From the NCBI GenBank assembly GCA_051004015.1, contig JBPCKT010000063.1, positions 1-64,000 on the forward strand: DNA of 64,000 nt. Direction: 5' to 3'. The stretch comes from SXOA01 sp051004015 (lineage in GTDB: Bacteria; Planctomycetota; Planctomycetia; Pirellulales; Pirellulaceae). The notes beneath the pieces are model-generated. The model made no database searches, was not told the DNA's origin, and saw nothing but the letters and a program-made list of their open reading frames with translations. Shown piece by piece: positions 24,498-32,823 of the stretch. The translations under genes were made by a program, and so were the position numbers. Every line of letters starts with the position of its first letter. The stretch's first letter is position 1.

Positions 24498-25610
24498 TCA
24501 TCGTCCCTTTCCGCAAACGGCCCGATTCAGCGCCGGCATTAACTCCTTCGCGAAGAGCTCCATGCTGCGGACCCAGGACGCTTTGTCATCCCAGTCGTAG
24601 CTCATCAGGACGAGCGTGCCGAACTCACCGGTTTCTTCCAGGAGCTTCAGCAATCGGCGCAGGACCTCATCGACATCTCCGGCGATGATCTGCTCGGTCA
24701 TCAAATAGTCGAGCTGGCACTGGGAGTCGGGCATGTCGAGGTCCCGTTTGTAGATCCGGCGACCGAGCCCCTTGTCAAATAGTCCGCCGATGTACTCGTA
24801 ATTTCGTCCCAGGGAGTTCTTGCGGACTCTCTTGACGGCTTCGGCCGTGGTGTCGGCCAGGAAGATGGAGCGGGCGACCTTGAAGTCCGCTCGGTTCGGG
24901 GTCCGCCCCGCCTCGTTAGCTGCGGCGGCATACGTTTGCCACTGGTCGGCCACGACGTTCCCCGGAATTAAACAGTGAGCAAACGGCTGAAATCCCTTCC
25001 GACCCGCCATTTTCATGCTGAAGGAATTGCGGCTCATGCCGGGAATCGCAATCGGCGGATGCGGCAGTTGAAACGGCTTGTGGATGTACCCGATCAGGCA
25101 CTCGGGATCGACGGTTTTCTTCAATTCGAAATTCCAAAACTCGCCGTGGTGTTCATACGGCGGGTCGTGCGCCCAGAGGTCCAAGATAACGTCGATGGCC
25201 TCTAGTGCCATTTTACCGCCGTCCTTGGGATCGACGGAATACAGCTCCTGGTCCGCCGTCACGCTGCCATTCCCGAAGCACAAGTTCAGCCGCCCCTTGG
25301 AAAGATGATCCAGCATGGCCAGCCGGCTCGCCACATGAGCGGGATGATGCTGGTTCAAACAGACCGGGGCCGGCCCCAGCCGGATGGTGGAGGTCTCACC
25401 GAGTGCCCGGGCAATGAAGATTTCTGGCATCACGATGGTTTCGTATTTCATCGTGTGGTGCTCGCCGATCCAGAATTCCTTGAAGCCGAGCTCCTCGGCG
25501 CGAATGATCAGTTCCAGATCTTCATCGTAGCCCTGGGAAAGGGGCTTCTCGGGCGGGTGAAAGGGCATGATGAACATGCCGTAATCAATCTGCTGCACGC
25601 CTGCGGCCAT
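24498..25610 (-). CDS. LLM-class flavin-dependent oxidoreductase (luciferase-like)
   Basis: 370 residues. It begins with MFIMPFHPPEKPL and EELGFKEFWIGEHHTMKYE, the bacterial luciferase-like monooxygenase fold (F420/FMN TIM barrel). Further segments are GPAPVCLNQHHPAHVASRLAMLDHLSKGRL and the C-terminal SYDWDD region. This branch resembles limonene or alkanal monooxygenases acting with FMNH2. It is convergent with copy 2 of the dehydrogenase, and the cyclase gene lies behind it on the same strand. It would oxidise the substrate imported here, if the cluster is one pathway. Confidence 0.75.
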   Translation of the reverse strand: MAAGVQQIDYGMFIMPFHPPEKPLSQGYDEDLELIIRAEELGFKEFWIGEHHTMKYETIVMPEIFIARALGETSTIRLGPAPVCLNQHHPAHVASRLAMLDHLSKGRLNLCFGNGSVTADQELYSVDPKDGGKMALEAIDVILDLWAHDPPYEHHGEFWNFELKKTVDPECLIGYIHKPFQLPHPPIAIPGMSRNSFSMKMAGRKGFQPFAHCLIPGNVVADQWQTYAAAANEAGRTPNRADFKVARSIFLADTTAEAVKRVRKNSLGRNYEYIGGLFDKGLGRRIYKRDLDMPDSQCQLDYLMTEQIIAGDVDEVLRRLLKLLEETGEFGTLVLMSYDWDDKASWVRSMELFAKELMPALNRAVCGKGR

Positions 25611-25652
25611 GGTTGATTCCTTGGCAAGAAGTGAAAGTAAATGAGTTCGTTC

Positions 25653-26663
25653 TCAGCGAATGGCGATCGGATTACCCGGCGAGCCGGTGGCCCCCTTCAG
25701 ACGCAAGGGACAAAACACGAAGCAGAATTCGTGCGCCCCGGCTGCGGCGAGTTCTTCGAGATCAAGGTTTTCGAGATGATACACGCCGTTCTTGGTCAGG
25801 TTCCATTGATGGACCGGAAATGCCAGCTCCTTGTTTTCGTGGGGCACTGCTTCGATGGCCCAAGTATCCGCTCCGATCAGCGCTACTTTGTGTTCGGTGA
25901 GATACCTGGCGGCGGCCAGTCCCAATCCTGGTTCCCCTTCGCCGTAAGCCTGGTTGTCTTTCATCCACAATTTGCCGTGGCCGGTGCGAATCAGAACTAC
26001 GTCCCCTGATTCAATTTTCAGCTTTGCCTTGTCGAGGCAAGCCATCAGCTCATCGGGCGTGATCACGTATCCCGCCGGCAAGCGTTCCATCCCGCGCAGG
26101 GCGCACACATCAAGCAGAATGCCCCGCGTGAAAAAGACGCCGGCATTTTCCACGCCGAGCTTTTTGAGACCGTACGTGTCGCCGAATTCCGAAAGCTTGT
26201 TGCCGTTGTAGAAAATGTCTTCGCCATGGAGTCGAATGCCGACATGTCCCAGGCCATCGAACTGCGTCCCGACCTGGCCGATTTCGCCGCTGACTAACTC
26301 ATCGTTCGAGACGATCTGGTTTGTGCCGGAGGGCGATCCAGTCGGGAGGCCAGGAATCGTCAGGCTGAAATGGCGCTTTCCCGGCATCGGCATCCCCTGT
26401 TCGTACAGCCGGCCGAGTTGAAAAATGCGGCCTTGCTTCACGAGCTGGGCGGCTTTTGTAGACTTGGCGGGCGTGATGCGATTCGCCGCACCGCGCTGGT
26501 CCTCAGCGCCGAAATCCGACGGCCAGAACTTGTCGCCGATAGGATTTTTATCCGTGGAATTTGGTTCGCCGCTCACCCAGGCGGCGAGGCACATCACCGC
26601 CGCACCGAGCATCGTGCCCGTCAGCATGGTCCGCAATCCGGAGGAATTGTGTGAACGCATCAT
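25653..26663 (-). CDS. Exported cyclase-family (kynurenine formamidase-like) hydrolase
   Basis: 336 residues. An N-terminal hydrophobic stretch (LTGTMLGAAVMCLAAWVSG) is a signal peptide. The domain shows the family pattern FDGLGHVGIRLHGEDIFYNGN and later GADTWAIEAVPHENKELAFPVH. In cyclase/KynB proteins a HxGxHxD-like motif binds metal; here the visible remnant is GLGHVG, so the metal set may be altered. These enzymes hydrolyse amides or esters of aromatic acids. Export suggests it acts on extracellular compounds. Confidence 0.7.
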   Translation of the reverse strand: MMRSHNSSGLRTMLTGTMLGAAVMCLAAWVSGEPNSTDKNPIGDKFWPSDFGAEDQRGAANRITPAKSTKAAQLVKQGRIFQLGRLYEQGMPMPGKRHFSLTIPGLPTGSPSGTNQIVSNDELVSGEIGQVGTQFDGLGHVGIRLHGEDIFYNGNKLSEFGDTYGLKKLGVENAGVFFTRGILLDVCALRGMERLPAGYVITPDELMACLDKAKLKIESGDVVLIRTGHGKLWMKDNQAYGEGEPGLGLAAARYLTEHKVALIGADTWAIEAVPHENKELAFPVHQWNLTKNGVYHLENLDLEELAAAGAHEFCFVFCPLRLKGATGSPGNPIAIR

Positions 26664-26987
26664 GGTGCTGGTTCTCCTGATCTGGAAAAAGTTGAGGATC
26701 TTGGCAACGGAAGTTTCGGTCCGAGGTTGGCGGCATCAACATCGACGGGGCGAACAGGCTAGAGATACTTCCGAGGGCAATCAAGCGGCTTTCGTTGCCC
26801 CAACAGCCCTTGATTCCTAACATAAGAAACAGCAGGCCCGCAAGGAAATTCAAGCCGGTGAGATGAATTGGGGGACGTAGGGCTGCCGGCAGCCGGCGCC
26901 GGTTCGTTCACGGATTTTGTTCTCTCCTACGGCACAGAAAAAAAGCCACGTCTTTTTAGGACGTGGCTTAGAAAGTATTAAACAAGT
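26664..26987. other. 324-bp spacer before tRNA-Val; terminator only
   Basis: Apart from the terminator at 26938-26968 and a GC-rich palindrome GGCTGCCGGCAGCC (26881-26894) I see no gene, promoter or repeat in it. A minus-strand frame of about 100 codons at 26548-26853 overlaps the cyclase start and is not supported. Confidence 0.5.
26938..26968 (-). terminator. Rho-independent terminator of tRNA-Val
   Basis: Minus strand: AGCCACGTC-(7-base loop)-GACGTGGCT followed by TTTTTT, a perfect 9-bp stem placed about 20 bases after the tRNA 3' end. Confidence 0.85.
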
Positions 26988-27061
26988 GGACGTTACAGGA
27001 TTTGAACCTGTGACCCCCTCGATGTCAACGAGGTGCTCTAACCGGGCTGAGCCAAACGTCC
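26988..27061 (-). tRNA. tRNA-Val (anticodon GAC)
   Basis: 74 nt with a 7-bp acceptor stem GGACGTT/AACGTCC, D arm, anticodon stem CCTCG/CGAGG around TTGACAT (anticodon GAC), and T arm ACAGG-TTCAAAT-CCTGT. No CCA is encoded. Followed by a strong terminator. Confidence 0.95.
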
Positions 27062-27133
27062 TCACGAAAAAAGGGTACAGGATCTCAGTCTTCCACTCTC
27101 CACCGGCGTATGATCTTGTCGTCCAGGGTCTTC

Positions 27134-27199
27134 CGTCGGTTTTATCCGCTGGTCTGGTCGATGTCAACGTTGCGCTCGAACCAACCTAGCTAACCGACC
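27134..27199 (-). pseudogene. Decayed tRNA-Val-like sequence
   Basis: Minus strand: the acceptor-like GGTCGGT (27193-27199) pairs 6 of 7 with CGTCGGT read at 27134-27140. In between, TTAGCTAGGTTGGTTCGAGC resembles a D arm and CAACGTTGACATCG an anticodon arm with GAC, but three anticodon-stem pairs are broken and no normal T arm remains. It lies 73 bases upstream of the intact tRNA-Val of the same anticodon, so it is probably a dead duplicate or an insertion remnant. Confidence 0.6.
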
Positions 27200-27477
27200 G
27201 GAGAATCCAAATCGGCCGCGAACTTTTTTGGCTGGGGAACTATCCAATCTGAGCAGAGCGAAGAAAGGGGTCAAGTAGGGAGACGCGCGGCCGCTTGCCC
27301 GAGGTTCGCCTTTGCCGCAAATCCCGCTCGCCCTATACTTTAGCACCGCTCCAGCCGACTGTAACGGCAGCCTTTGTACCGCTGCCGAGGACGGGGCAAA
27401 GTTGTGGCAACACGCGGCCTCGCGTGTTTGCCTCTGAAGCCAGCACGCGGGCCGCGTGCGGCTACAAGAAAGCAGCC

Positions 27478-29664
27478 ATGCTCAAGGTCATCCTTCCCGA
27501 CGGCAGCAGCAAAGAGTTCCCCCAGTCCGTCACCATCCGCCAGGTCGCCGAAGGCATCGGCCCACGACTCGCCAAAGCAGCCATCGCCGGCGAAGTGGAT
27601 GGGAAAGTCGTCGGCTTTGATACTCGCCTTCCCGATTCCGGCGAGGTCAAGCTCCGCATCCTGACCAAGAAGGATCCCGAAGCGCTCGCCGTCATGCGGC
27701 ACTCGGCGGCTCACATCATGGCCCGGGCGGTGATGCGCCTGAAGAAAGGGGCGCAGCTCGCGTTCGGGCCGACGGTGGAAGGGGGCTTTTACTACGACTT
27801 TCAGATTCCCGAGCCGCTCCGCGAGGAAGACTTTCCGGCCATCGAGGCGGAAATGAAGAAAATCATCGCCCTCGACGAGCCGTTCGAGCGGATTGAAGTG
27901 GACCGGAACAAGGCACTCGACATTTGCAAAGACCTCGGCCAGGAATATAAAGTCGAGCACATCTCCACCGGCCTCGCCGAGCATCCGTCCCTCTCGTTTT
28001 ATCGACAAGGCGAATTCATCGACCTCTGCCGCGGCCCGCATGTGCCAAGTGCCGGAGCCATCGGGGCCTACAAAGTCCTCTCCATCGCCGGCGCTTACTG
28101 GAAAGGAAACGCCAACAACGCCCAGCTTCAGCGGCTGTATGCCACGGCGTTCTTCAGCCAGGAGGACCTGGACGAGCATCTGAAGAAAATCGAGGAAGCC
28201 AAGCGGCGGGACCATCGCTTGCTCGGCAAGCAGCTCGGGCTCTTTGCCATCAGCCAGGAGGTCGGTCCCGGCCTCTGCCTTTGGCTGCCGAAGGGGGCCC
28301 AGGTTCGCTCGGAACTGGAGGACTTCATCAAGGCGGAGCTTCGCAACCGCAACTACCAGCCGGTCTACACGCCGCACATTGGCCGCATCCAGCTTTACCA
28401 GACCAGCGGTCACTTTCCGTACTACATGGATTCGCAGTTCCCGCCGTTCTATCTCGACCCGCTGATGCAGGACACGCAGCACCTGTTCGCGGCCCACTTC
28501 AAAGGGGACGTGAACGACCAGAAGTTCGTCGACATCTTCGAAAAATCCTCCGCCGACTTCCAGAAGAATTTTGGCGTCTCCTCGTTCCTCGGCTTCGGCA
28601 ATGCCAGCACGGTGGAAGAGCGGAAGGTCGCCATCATGCACTGGTTCAACGAGCAGGAGGCCTATCTCCTTAAGCCGATGAACTGCCCGCACCACATTCA
28701 GATTTACCGGGCCGAGCGCCGCAGCTACAAGGAGCTGCCGGTCCGCCTGGCGGAGTTCGGCTCGGTCTATCGGTTCGAAAAAACCGGCCAGCTCAACGGC
28801 ATGACCCGCGTCCGCGGCTTCACGCAGGATGACGCCCACCTGTTCTGCATGGAGGAGCAGGTCGCCGCCGAATTCAGCGGCTGCATCGAGATGACGCAGT
28901 TCGTGCTCGACTGCCTCGGCCTCACCAACTACCGCGTCCGCCTCGGCTTCCGCGACCCGGCCAGCGACAAGTACGTCGGCAGCCAGGAAGTCTGGAACCG
29001 GGCCCAAGCCTCGCTCGAAGAGGTCTGCACGCGCCTGGGCATGAGCTACACCGCCGAACCTGGCGAAGCCGCGTTCTACGGCCCCAAAGCCGACTTCGTC
29101 GTGACCGATTGCATCGGCCGCGAGTGGCAGCTCGGCACCGTGCAGCTCGACTACAACCTGCCGGAACGGTTCCAACTCGAATTCGTCGGAGCGGACAACA
29201 AGATGCACCGCCCCGTCATGATCCACCGGGCCCCGCTCGGCAGCATGGAGCGGTTCATCGGCGTCCTCATCGAGCACTTTGCCGGGGCATTCCCCCTCTG
29301 GCTCGCCCCCGAGCAGGCCCGCATCGTCACCGTCAGTGAGAAGAGCGAAGAATACGCCCGCGGCGTCGAGCAAAGACTGAAAGCCGCCGGCCTCCGCATC
29401 ACCGGCGACTACCGCCCCGAAAAGCTCGGCGCAAAAATCCGCGACGCCCAGCTCGAGCTCATCCCCTACATGCTCGTCATCGGCCCCCGCGACGCCGAAC
29501 AAGGAACCGTCAGCATCCGGGACCGCCTGGAAGGGGATCTCGGAGCCATGACCCCCGATGCGGCCATCGCGAAGCTGCAAGCGGAGATCGCCGCCCGGAC
29601 TGTTCGCAAGACGTTCTCGGGAAGCGCGGGGCTAGAGGTGAAGGGTGGCGACAACGAGTACTAA
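27478..29664 (+). CDS. thrS: Threonine-tRNA ligase with an extra ~65-residue insertion
   Basis: 728 residues from the ATG at 27478, matching the TGS-domain start MLKVILPDGSSKEFPQS. Order: TGS domain, editing domain (HSAAHIMARAV, Zn-type His/Cys motif with CRGPHVP), catalytic core and C-terminal anticodon-binding domain. Zn ligand Cys403 is in KPMNCPHHIQIY. Motif 2 is RFEKTGQLNGMTRVRGFTQDD. Between SGHFPYYMDSQFPP and the KPMNCPHH segment lie about 65 extra residues (~325-393). Typical bacterial ThrRS has ~640 residues, so the extra length sits mainly here. It charges tRNA-Thr in the cytoplasm. Confidence 0.95.
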   Translation: MLKVILPDGSSKEFPQSVTIRQVAEGIGPRLAKAAIAGEVDGKVVGFDTRLPDSGEVKLRILTKKDPEALAVMRHSAAHIMARAVMRLKKGAQLAFGPTVEGGFYYDFQIPEPLREEDFPAIEAEMKKIIALDEPFERIEVDRNKALDICKDLGQEYKVEHISTGLAEHPSLSFYRQGEFIDLCRGPHVPSAGAIGAYKVLSIAGAYWKGNANNAQLQRLYATAFFSQEDLDEHLKKIEEAKRRDHRLLGKQLGLFAISQEVGPGLCLWLPKGAQVRSELEDFIKAELRNRNYQPVYTPHIGRIQLYQTSGHFPYYMDSQFPPFYLDPLMQDTQHLFAAHFKGDVNDQKFVDIFEKSSADFQKNFGVSSFLGFGNASTVEERKVAIMHWFNEQEAYLLKPMNCPHHIQIYRAERRSYKELPVRLAEFGSVYRFEKTGQLNGMTRVRGFTQDDAHLFCMEEQVAAEFSGCIEMTQFVLDCLGLTNYRVRLGFRDPASDKYVGSQEVWNRAQASLEEVCTRLGMSYTAEPGEAAFYGPKADFVVTDCIGREWQLGTVQLDYNLPERFQLEFVGADNKMHRPVMIHRAPLGSMERFIGVLIEHFAGAFPLWLAPEQARIVTVSEKSEEYARGVEQRLKAAGLRITGDYRPEKLGAKIRDAQLELIPYMLVIGPRDAEQGTVSIRDRLEGDLGAMTPDAAIAKLQAEIAARTVRKTFSGSAGLEVKGGDNEY

Positions 29665-29670
29665 TCAAGA

Positions 29671-29727
29671 AAAGTACTCATCTCGCTCCGCGAGATGAAT
29701 CCTCACGCGGAGCGTGAGGAGTACTTT
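29671..29727. repeat. Three-way-junction repeat, copy 2
   Basis: Outer stem AAAGTACT (29671-29678) / AGTACTTT (29720-29727) encloses hairpins CATCTCGC-TCC-GCGAGATG (29679-29697) and CCTCACGC-GGA-GCGTGAGG (29701-29719). As in copy 1, the loops TCC and GGA are complementary and the hairpin cores are reverse complements of each other. It starts 7 bases after the thrS stop and could also act as its 3' end. Confidence 0.75.
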
Positions 29728-29734
29728 GCACCCA

Positions 29735-30011
29735 ACTTACGTCAAATCCCCTCGACGTAAGTCCTCCTTAGTCGGCACCACTTTGTATCGCTCTGACCGC
29801 CGAATAGGCCCCTTTTTATACACCTTTTGGAATTCCTTTTTCGACTGGAAGCGTATCAAATAATCTCCGCAAGTCATTGCCGTCACGCGACTTGCGAAAT
29901 GGCGTGTTGATACACACTGGGATCATTTTGCCATTTCTTGATACACCCAGTGGAAAACTTGACATTCGCCCCACAACTGCGCGAGTTACGTCAAATCGCG
30001 TTGACGTAAGT
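29735..30011. repeat. Locus 3: paired ACTTACGTC palindromes with GATACAC motifs between
   Basis: 28-base palindromes ACTTACGTCA...GACGTAAGT at 29735-29762 and 29985-30011. Between them TTGATACAC occurs at 29907 and 29938, a related TTATACAC at 29816 and a reversed GTATCAA at 29853. The same pair of palindromes, 252 bp apart, frames locus 4 (45881-46160), but the DNA between the pairs differs. Confidence 0.65.
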
Positions 30012-30033
30012 CCCAATCGACTTCGCCCGAAAA

Positions 30034-30093
30034 CTAGCCTGAAGCGCCAGCGAGGGCGGACAATGGCCTTGCCTCGTTGGCGCTTCGGGTTAG
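30034..30093. repeat. NPKRQRG palindrome, intergenic copy
   Basis: Arms 30034-30055 (CTAGCCTGAAGCGCCAGCGA type) and 30072-30093 (TCGTTGGCGCTTCGGGTTAG type). On the minus strand a frame through it would read TNPKRQRG...PRWRFRLVF, the same peptide as in the exported protein at 53714-55216. Confidence 0.8.
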
Positions 30094-30340
30094 TGTCAGG
30101 CGCAGCATGAGGCCCGACGAACGACCCCCGTCCGCGCAGCAACGAACCACCTCGCGCGAGGTCAGCCGCATCATTCTTCAGCCACAACCAGATTGAGAAA
30201 GAGCAATTCGCCCTCCTGGCCGCCTTCGCGCAGGAACTCCGCCCCCGCTTCCATTATTATACGCATGTCCAGTACTCAAAAAGGGCTGGTCGCAAAAGAT
30301 TTGCCGGAATTTTTTGAGGCCCTTCGCCGCCGACAATGTA

Positions 30341-30414
30341 GGGGTCGGGAGGGGTTTCGCGCCCTGCAAACTAGTTAACTCGACAGACTCTGCCGCGAAA
30401 CTCCTCCTGACCCC
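30341..30414. repeat. Palindromic element, family A, copy 2
   Basis: Arms 30341-30361 and 30394-30414 (GGGGTCGGGAGG... / ...CCTCCTGACCCC, two mismatches) around a 32-base centre. The right inner edge ACTCTGCCGCG matches the corresponding edge of copy 1. Confidence 0.8.
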
Positions 30415-30493
30415 GTCCGCGTGGCCGGCCGAAACGCTTGAAATCTTGAGCGGACCCGCCGGGGAATTACGTGAACCCGGTTGCCACGTCAAA

Positions 30494-30568
30494 GGGGTCG
30501 GGAAAAGTTTTCGCGGCCACGTTCATTGGCCATCATGAGTTCTCGCCGCGAAAACCCTTCCCGACCCC
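30494..30568. repeat. Palindromic element, family A, copy 3
   Basis: Arms 30494-30516 and 30546-30568 (GGGGTCGGGAAAAGTTTTCG and its complement with one mismatch) around a 29-base centre. Only 80 bases from copy 2, so two elements lie side by side upstream of nothing but the fusA 3' end. Confidence 0.8.
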
Positions 30569-30652
30569 AACTCGTAGCGCCGCCGGCAATTCGGCCGGCA
30601 TTTTGGATTCTGGACTCTTAAGCGTAGGATTAAGAGTAAGAATCTAAGACCC

Positions 30653-32758
30653 CTATACCGCGAACCCCTTCATCACGTCCGCGGGGGCGGGGGAGTACAT
30701 CAGCGGTTCCATGCTGCAGCCGGCGCGACCTTGGCTGATGCTCCGCATGGCGCTGGAGTAGCCGAACAGCTCGCGGAGGGGGGCGTGGGCTTCGATCGTG
30801 GACATCTTGCCGCGGCTTTCGGTCTTGGCGATGATGGCCCGCCGCTGCTGGAGGTCGCCGACGAACTCGCCGAGGTAGTCGTCGGGGGTGACGATGTCGA
30901 GCTTCATGATCGGCTCGAGCAGGACCTTCCCCCCTTCTTCCAGCCCCTTCTCGAAGGCGTCGGCCGCCGCCATTTTGAAGGCCCGCTCGTCCGAGCCTTC
31001 CGGCTGCCACTCGCCGCCGAGGACCGTCACCTTCAGCTTCATCAGCGGATAGCCGGCGATGCGGCCTCCCCCTTCGCCGCAGGCTTTGAGCTCATCGAGG
31101 GCGGCGACGAGCAATTCCGGCGGCAGGGCATCTGGCGGCGAATGGTTCACGATGGCGACGGGAATGGTCAGGCTGTCCGTGGGCTCCATCTTGAGCCTCA
31201 GCCGGGCGAAGAGCTGCTGGCCGGCGATCATGCGGTTGCACTCGCCGACGATTTCGGTCGGCCGGGCGATGGACTCGCGGTAGCTGACCTGCGGCTTGTG
31301 GAACTTGACGTTCAGGTTGAAGTCGCGGAGGAGGCGGTTTTTCACGACCTCCAGGTGCAGTTCCCCCATGCCGCTGATGAGGGTCTGGCCGGTCTCGCCA
31401 CTGACGACGTGCAGCGTGGGGTCCTGCCGCTTGAGCATGTCGAGCGTGTCGTTGAGTTTCTTCCGCTCGGTGCTGTTCTCCGGCTCGATGGCCATGGAGA
31501 TGACCGTCTCCGGAAACTTGATCGTCTCCAGCAGAATCGGCTCGCGAGTGTCGCAGATGGTGTCGCCGGTAATCGACTGCCGCAGGCCGATGATGCCGAC
31601 GATATCCCCGCAGCCGGCCTGCTCGACCTGTTCCTCTTTCTTCGTGGCGTGGATGTGCCAAAGCTGGGCGACATTTTCCTTGAGGTCCTTGCCGGGGTTA
31701 AGGACCCGCGAGTTCGACTTGAGCGTGCCGGAATAGACCCGCACCCAGTGAATATCCCCCGTCTTCGCCGGCAGCACCTTGAAGACCAGGCCGCAGAACG
31801 GCTCGTCGGGGCTCGGGTCTCGCGTGATCTTCTTGGCTTCGGCAGGCTTTTTCTTTTTATCGCTGACGACTTCTTCCCCTTCGACTGGGGGCATGTCCGC
31901 AGGGCTGGGAAGATATCGCATCACCGCGTCCAGCACCGGCTGAACGCCCATGCCGTGCAGGGCGCTGCCGCACATCACCGGCTGGACCTGCATGTGGAGC
32001 GTGGTGTCGCGGAGCACCTTATGAATGAGATCCTGCGGAATCGGCTGCTCGCCGAGAGCCAATTCCAGCATCTCGTTGGAGAAGTTGTAGAGCCGCTCCA
32101 GCATTTCCATACGCCAGTGCTGAGCGTCGTCCTTCATGTCCTCAGGAATCTCATGCTCCTCCACCAGCTTGCTGTCCTTGTCGGGGCCGAAGGTCAGCAT
32201 CTTCATCGTGATGAGGTCGATCACCCCGCGGAACGGCGTGGGCATGTGCGGGGGCCCTTGCCCCACCGGAATCTGAATCGGCAGCGGATGCGCCCCCAGC
32301 CGCGACTTCATTTGCTCCACGACCGCGTAGAAGTCCGCCCCTTCGCGGTCCAGCTTGTTGATGAACGCCACCCGCGGCACTTTATACCGGTCCGCCTGAC
32401 GCCAGACGGTTTCGCTCTGGGCTTCCACCCCTTCGCGGGCACTGAAGACGACGACCGCCCCGTCGAGCACCCGCAGGCAGCGCTCCACCTCGGCGGTGAA
32501 ATCTACGTGGCCGGGCGTATCCAGCAGGTTGACGATGACGTCTTTCCACTCAAACGTCACGCAAGCGGCATAGATGGTGATTCCCCGCTGCTGTTCCTCC
32601 TCGTCGCTGTCGGTGGTGGTCGTCCCTTTATCCACCTCACCAACGCGGTGCGTCGCTCCGCTGTAGTAGAGCATGCGCTCCGTCACCGTCGTCTTGCCCG
32701 CGTCAATGTGGGCAATGACTCCGATGTTGCGGATGTTTTCGAGCTTGCGGGAAGACAT
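30653..32758 (-). CDS. fusA: Elongation factor G
   Basis: 701 residues, full length. GTPase motifs GHIDAGKTT-type (AHIDAGKTTVTE), DTPGH, and NKLDREG (N-K-x-D) are intact, followed by domains II-V (for example VSGMGELHLEV). Switch I reads EVDKGTTTTDSDEEEQQRGITI, unlike the classical E. coli form and similar to the spirochaete/planctomycete EF-G branch related to mitochondrial EFG1. It catalyses ribosomal translocation. Third gene of the str operon after rpsL and rpsG; tuf is not behind it but 28 kb away. A CCGCGG hairpin (32780-32808) lies in the gap to rpsG. Confidence 0.95.
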   Translation of the reverse strand: MSSRKLENIRNIGVIAHIDAGKTTVTERMLYYSGATHRVGEVDKGTTTTDSDEEEQQRGITIYAACVTFEWKDVIVNLLDTPGHVDFTAEVERCLRVLDGAVVVFSAREGVEAQSETVWRQADRYKVPRVAFINKLDREGADFYAVVEQMKSRLGAHPLPIQIPVGQGPPHMPTPFRGVIDLITMKMLTFGPDKDSKLVEEHEIPEDMKDDAQHWRMEMLERLYNFSNEMLELALGEQPIPQDLIHKVLRDTTLHMQVQPVMCGSALHGMGVQPVLDAVMRYLPSPADMPPVEGEEVVSDKKKKPAEAKKITRDPSPDEPFCGLVFKVLPAKTGDIHWVRVYSGTLKSNSRVLNPGKDLKENVAQLWHIHATKKEEQVEQAGCGDIVGIIGLRQSITGDTICDTREPILLETIKFPETVISMAIEPENSTERKKLNDTLDMLKRQDPTLHVVSGETGQTLISGMGELHLEVVKNRLLRDFNLNVKFHKPQVSYRESIARPTEIVGECNRMIAGQQLFARLRLKMEPTDSLTIPVAIVNHSPPDALPPELLVAALDELKACGEGGGRIAGYPLMKLKVTVLGGEWQPEGSDERAFKMAAADAFEKGLEEGGKVLLEPIMKLDIVTPDDYLGEFVGDLQQRRAIIAKTESRGKMSTIEAHAPLRELFGYSSAMRSISQGRAGCSMEPLMYSPAPADVMKGFAV

Positions 32759-32823
32759 GGGGGCTCTTGCGCATGAAAAAGCCGCGGGGAGGGGTGCTCG
32801 CCGCGGCTGAAGGTTGTCAGTGA

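Larger units (their letters stand above)
29665..30652. other. 988-bp repeat-packed spacer between thrS and fusA
   Basis: No credible gene. It contains a three-way-junction repeat (29671-29727), two 28-bp palindromes about 250 bp apart (29735-30011) with TTGATACAC-type motifs between them, one NPKRQRG palindrome (30034-30093), two family-A palindromes (30341-30414 and 30494-30568) and an AATTCGGCCGGCATTTTGG tail before fusA. The minus-strand frame 29816-30187 crosses two repeats and shows no domain. Confidence 0.7.

Noticed and set aside
27200..27477. T-box or other riboswitch ahead of thrS
   Set aside because: No T-box consensus or antiterminator pair; only short hairpins (AACACGCGG...CGCGTGTT and GCACGCGGGCCGCGTGC) are present.
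29816..30187. 123-codon minus-strand frame
   Set aside because: It crosses an NPKRQRG palindrome and a 28-bp palindrome, has no ribosome-binding site and no domain.
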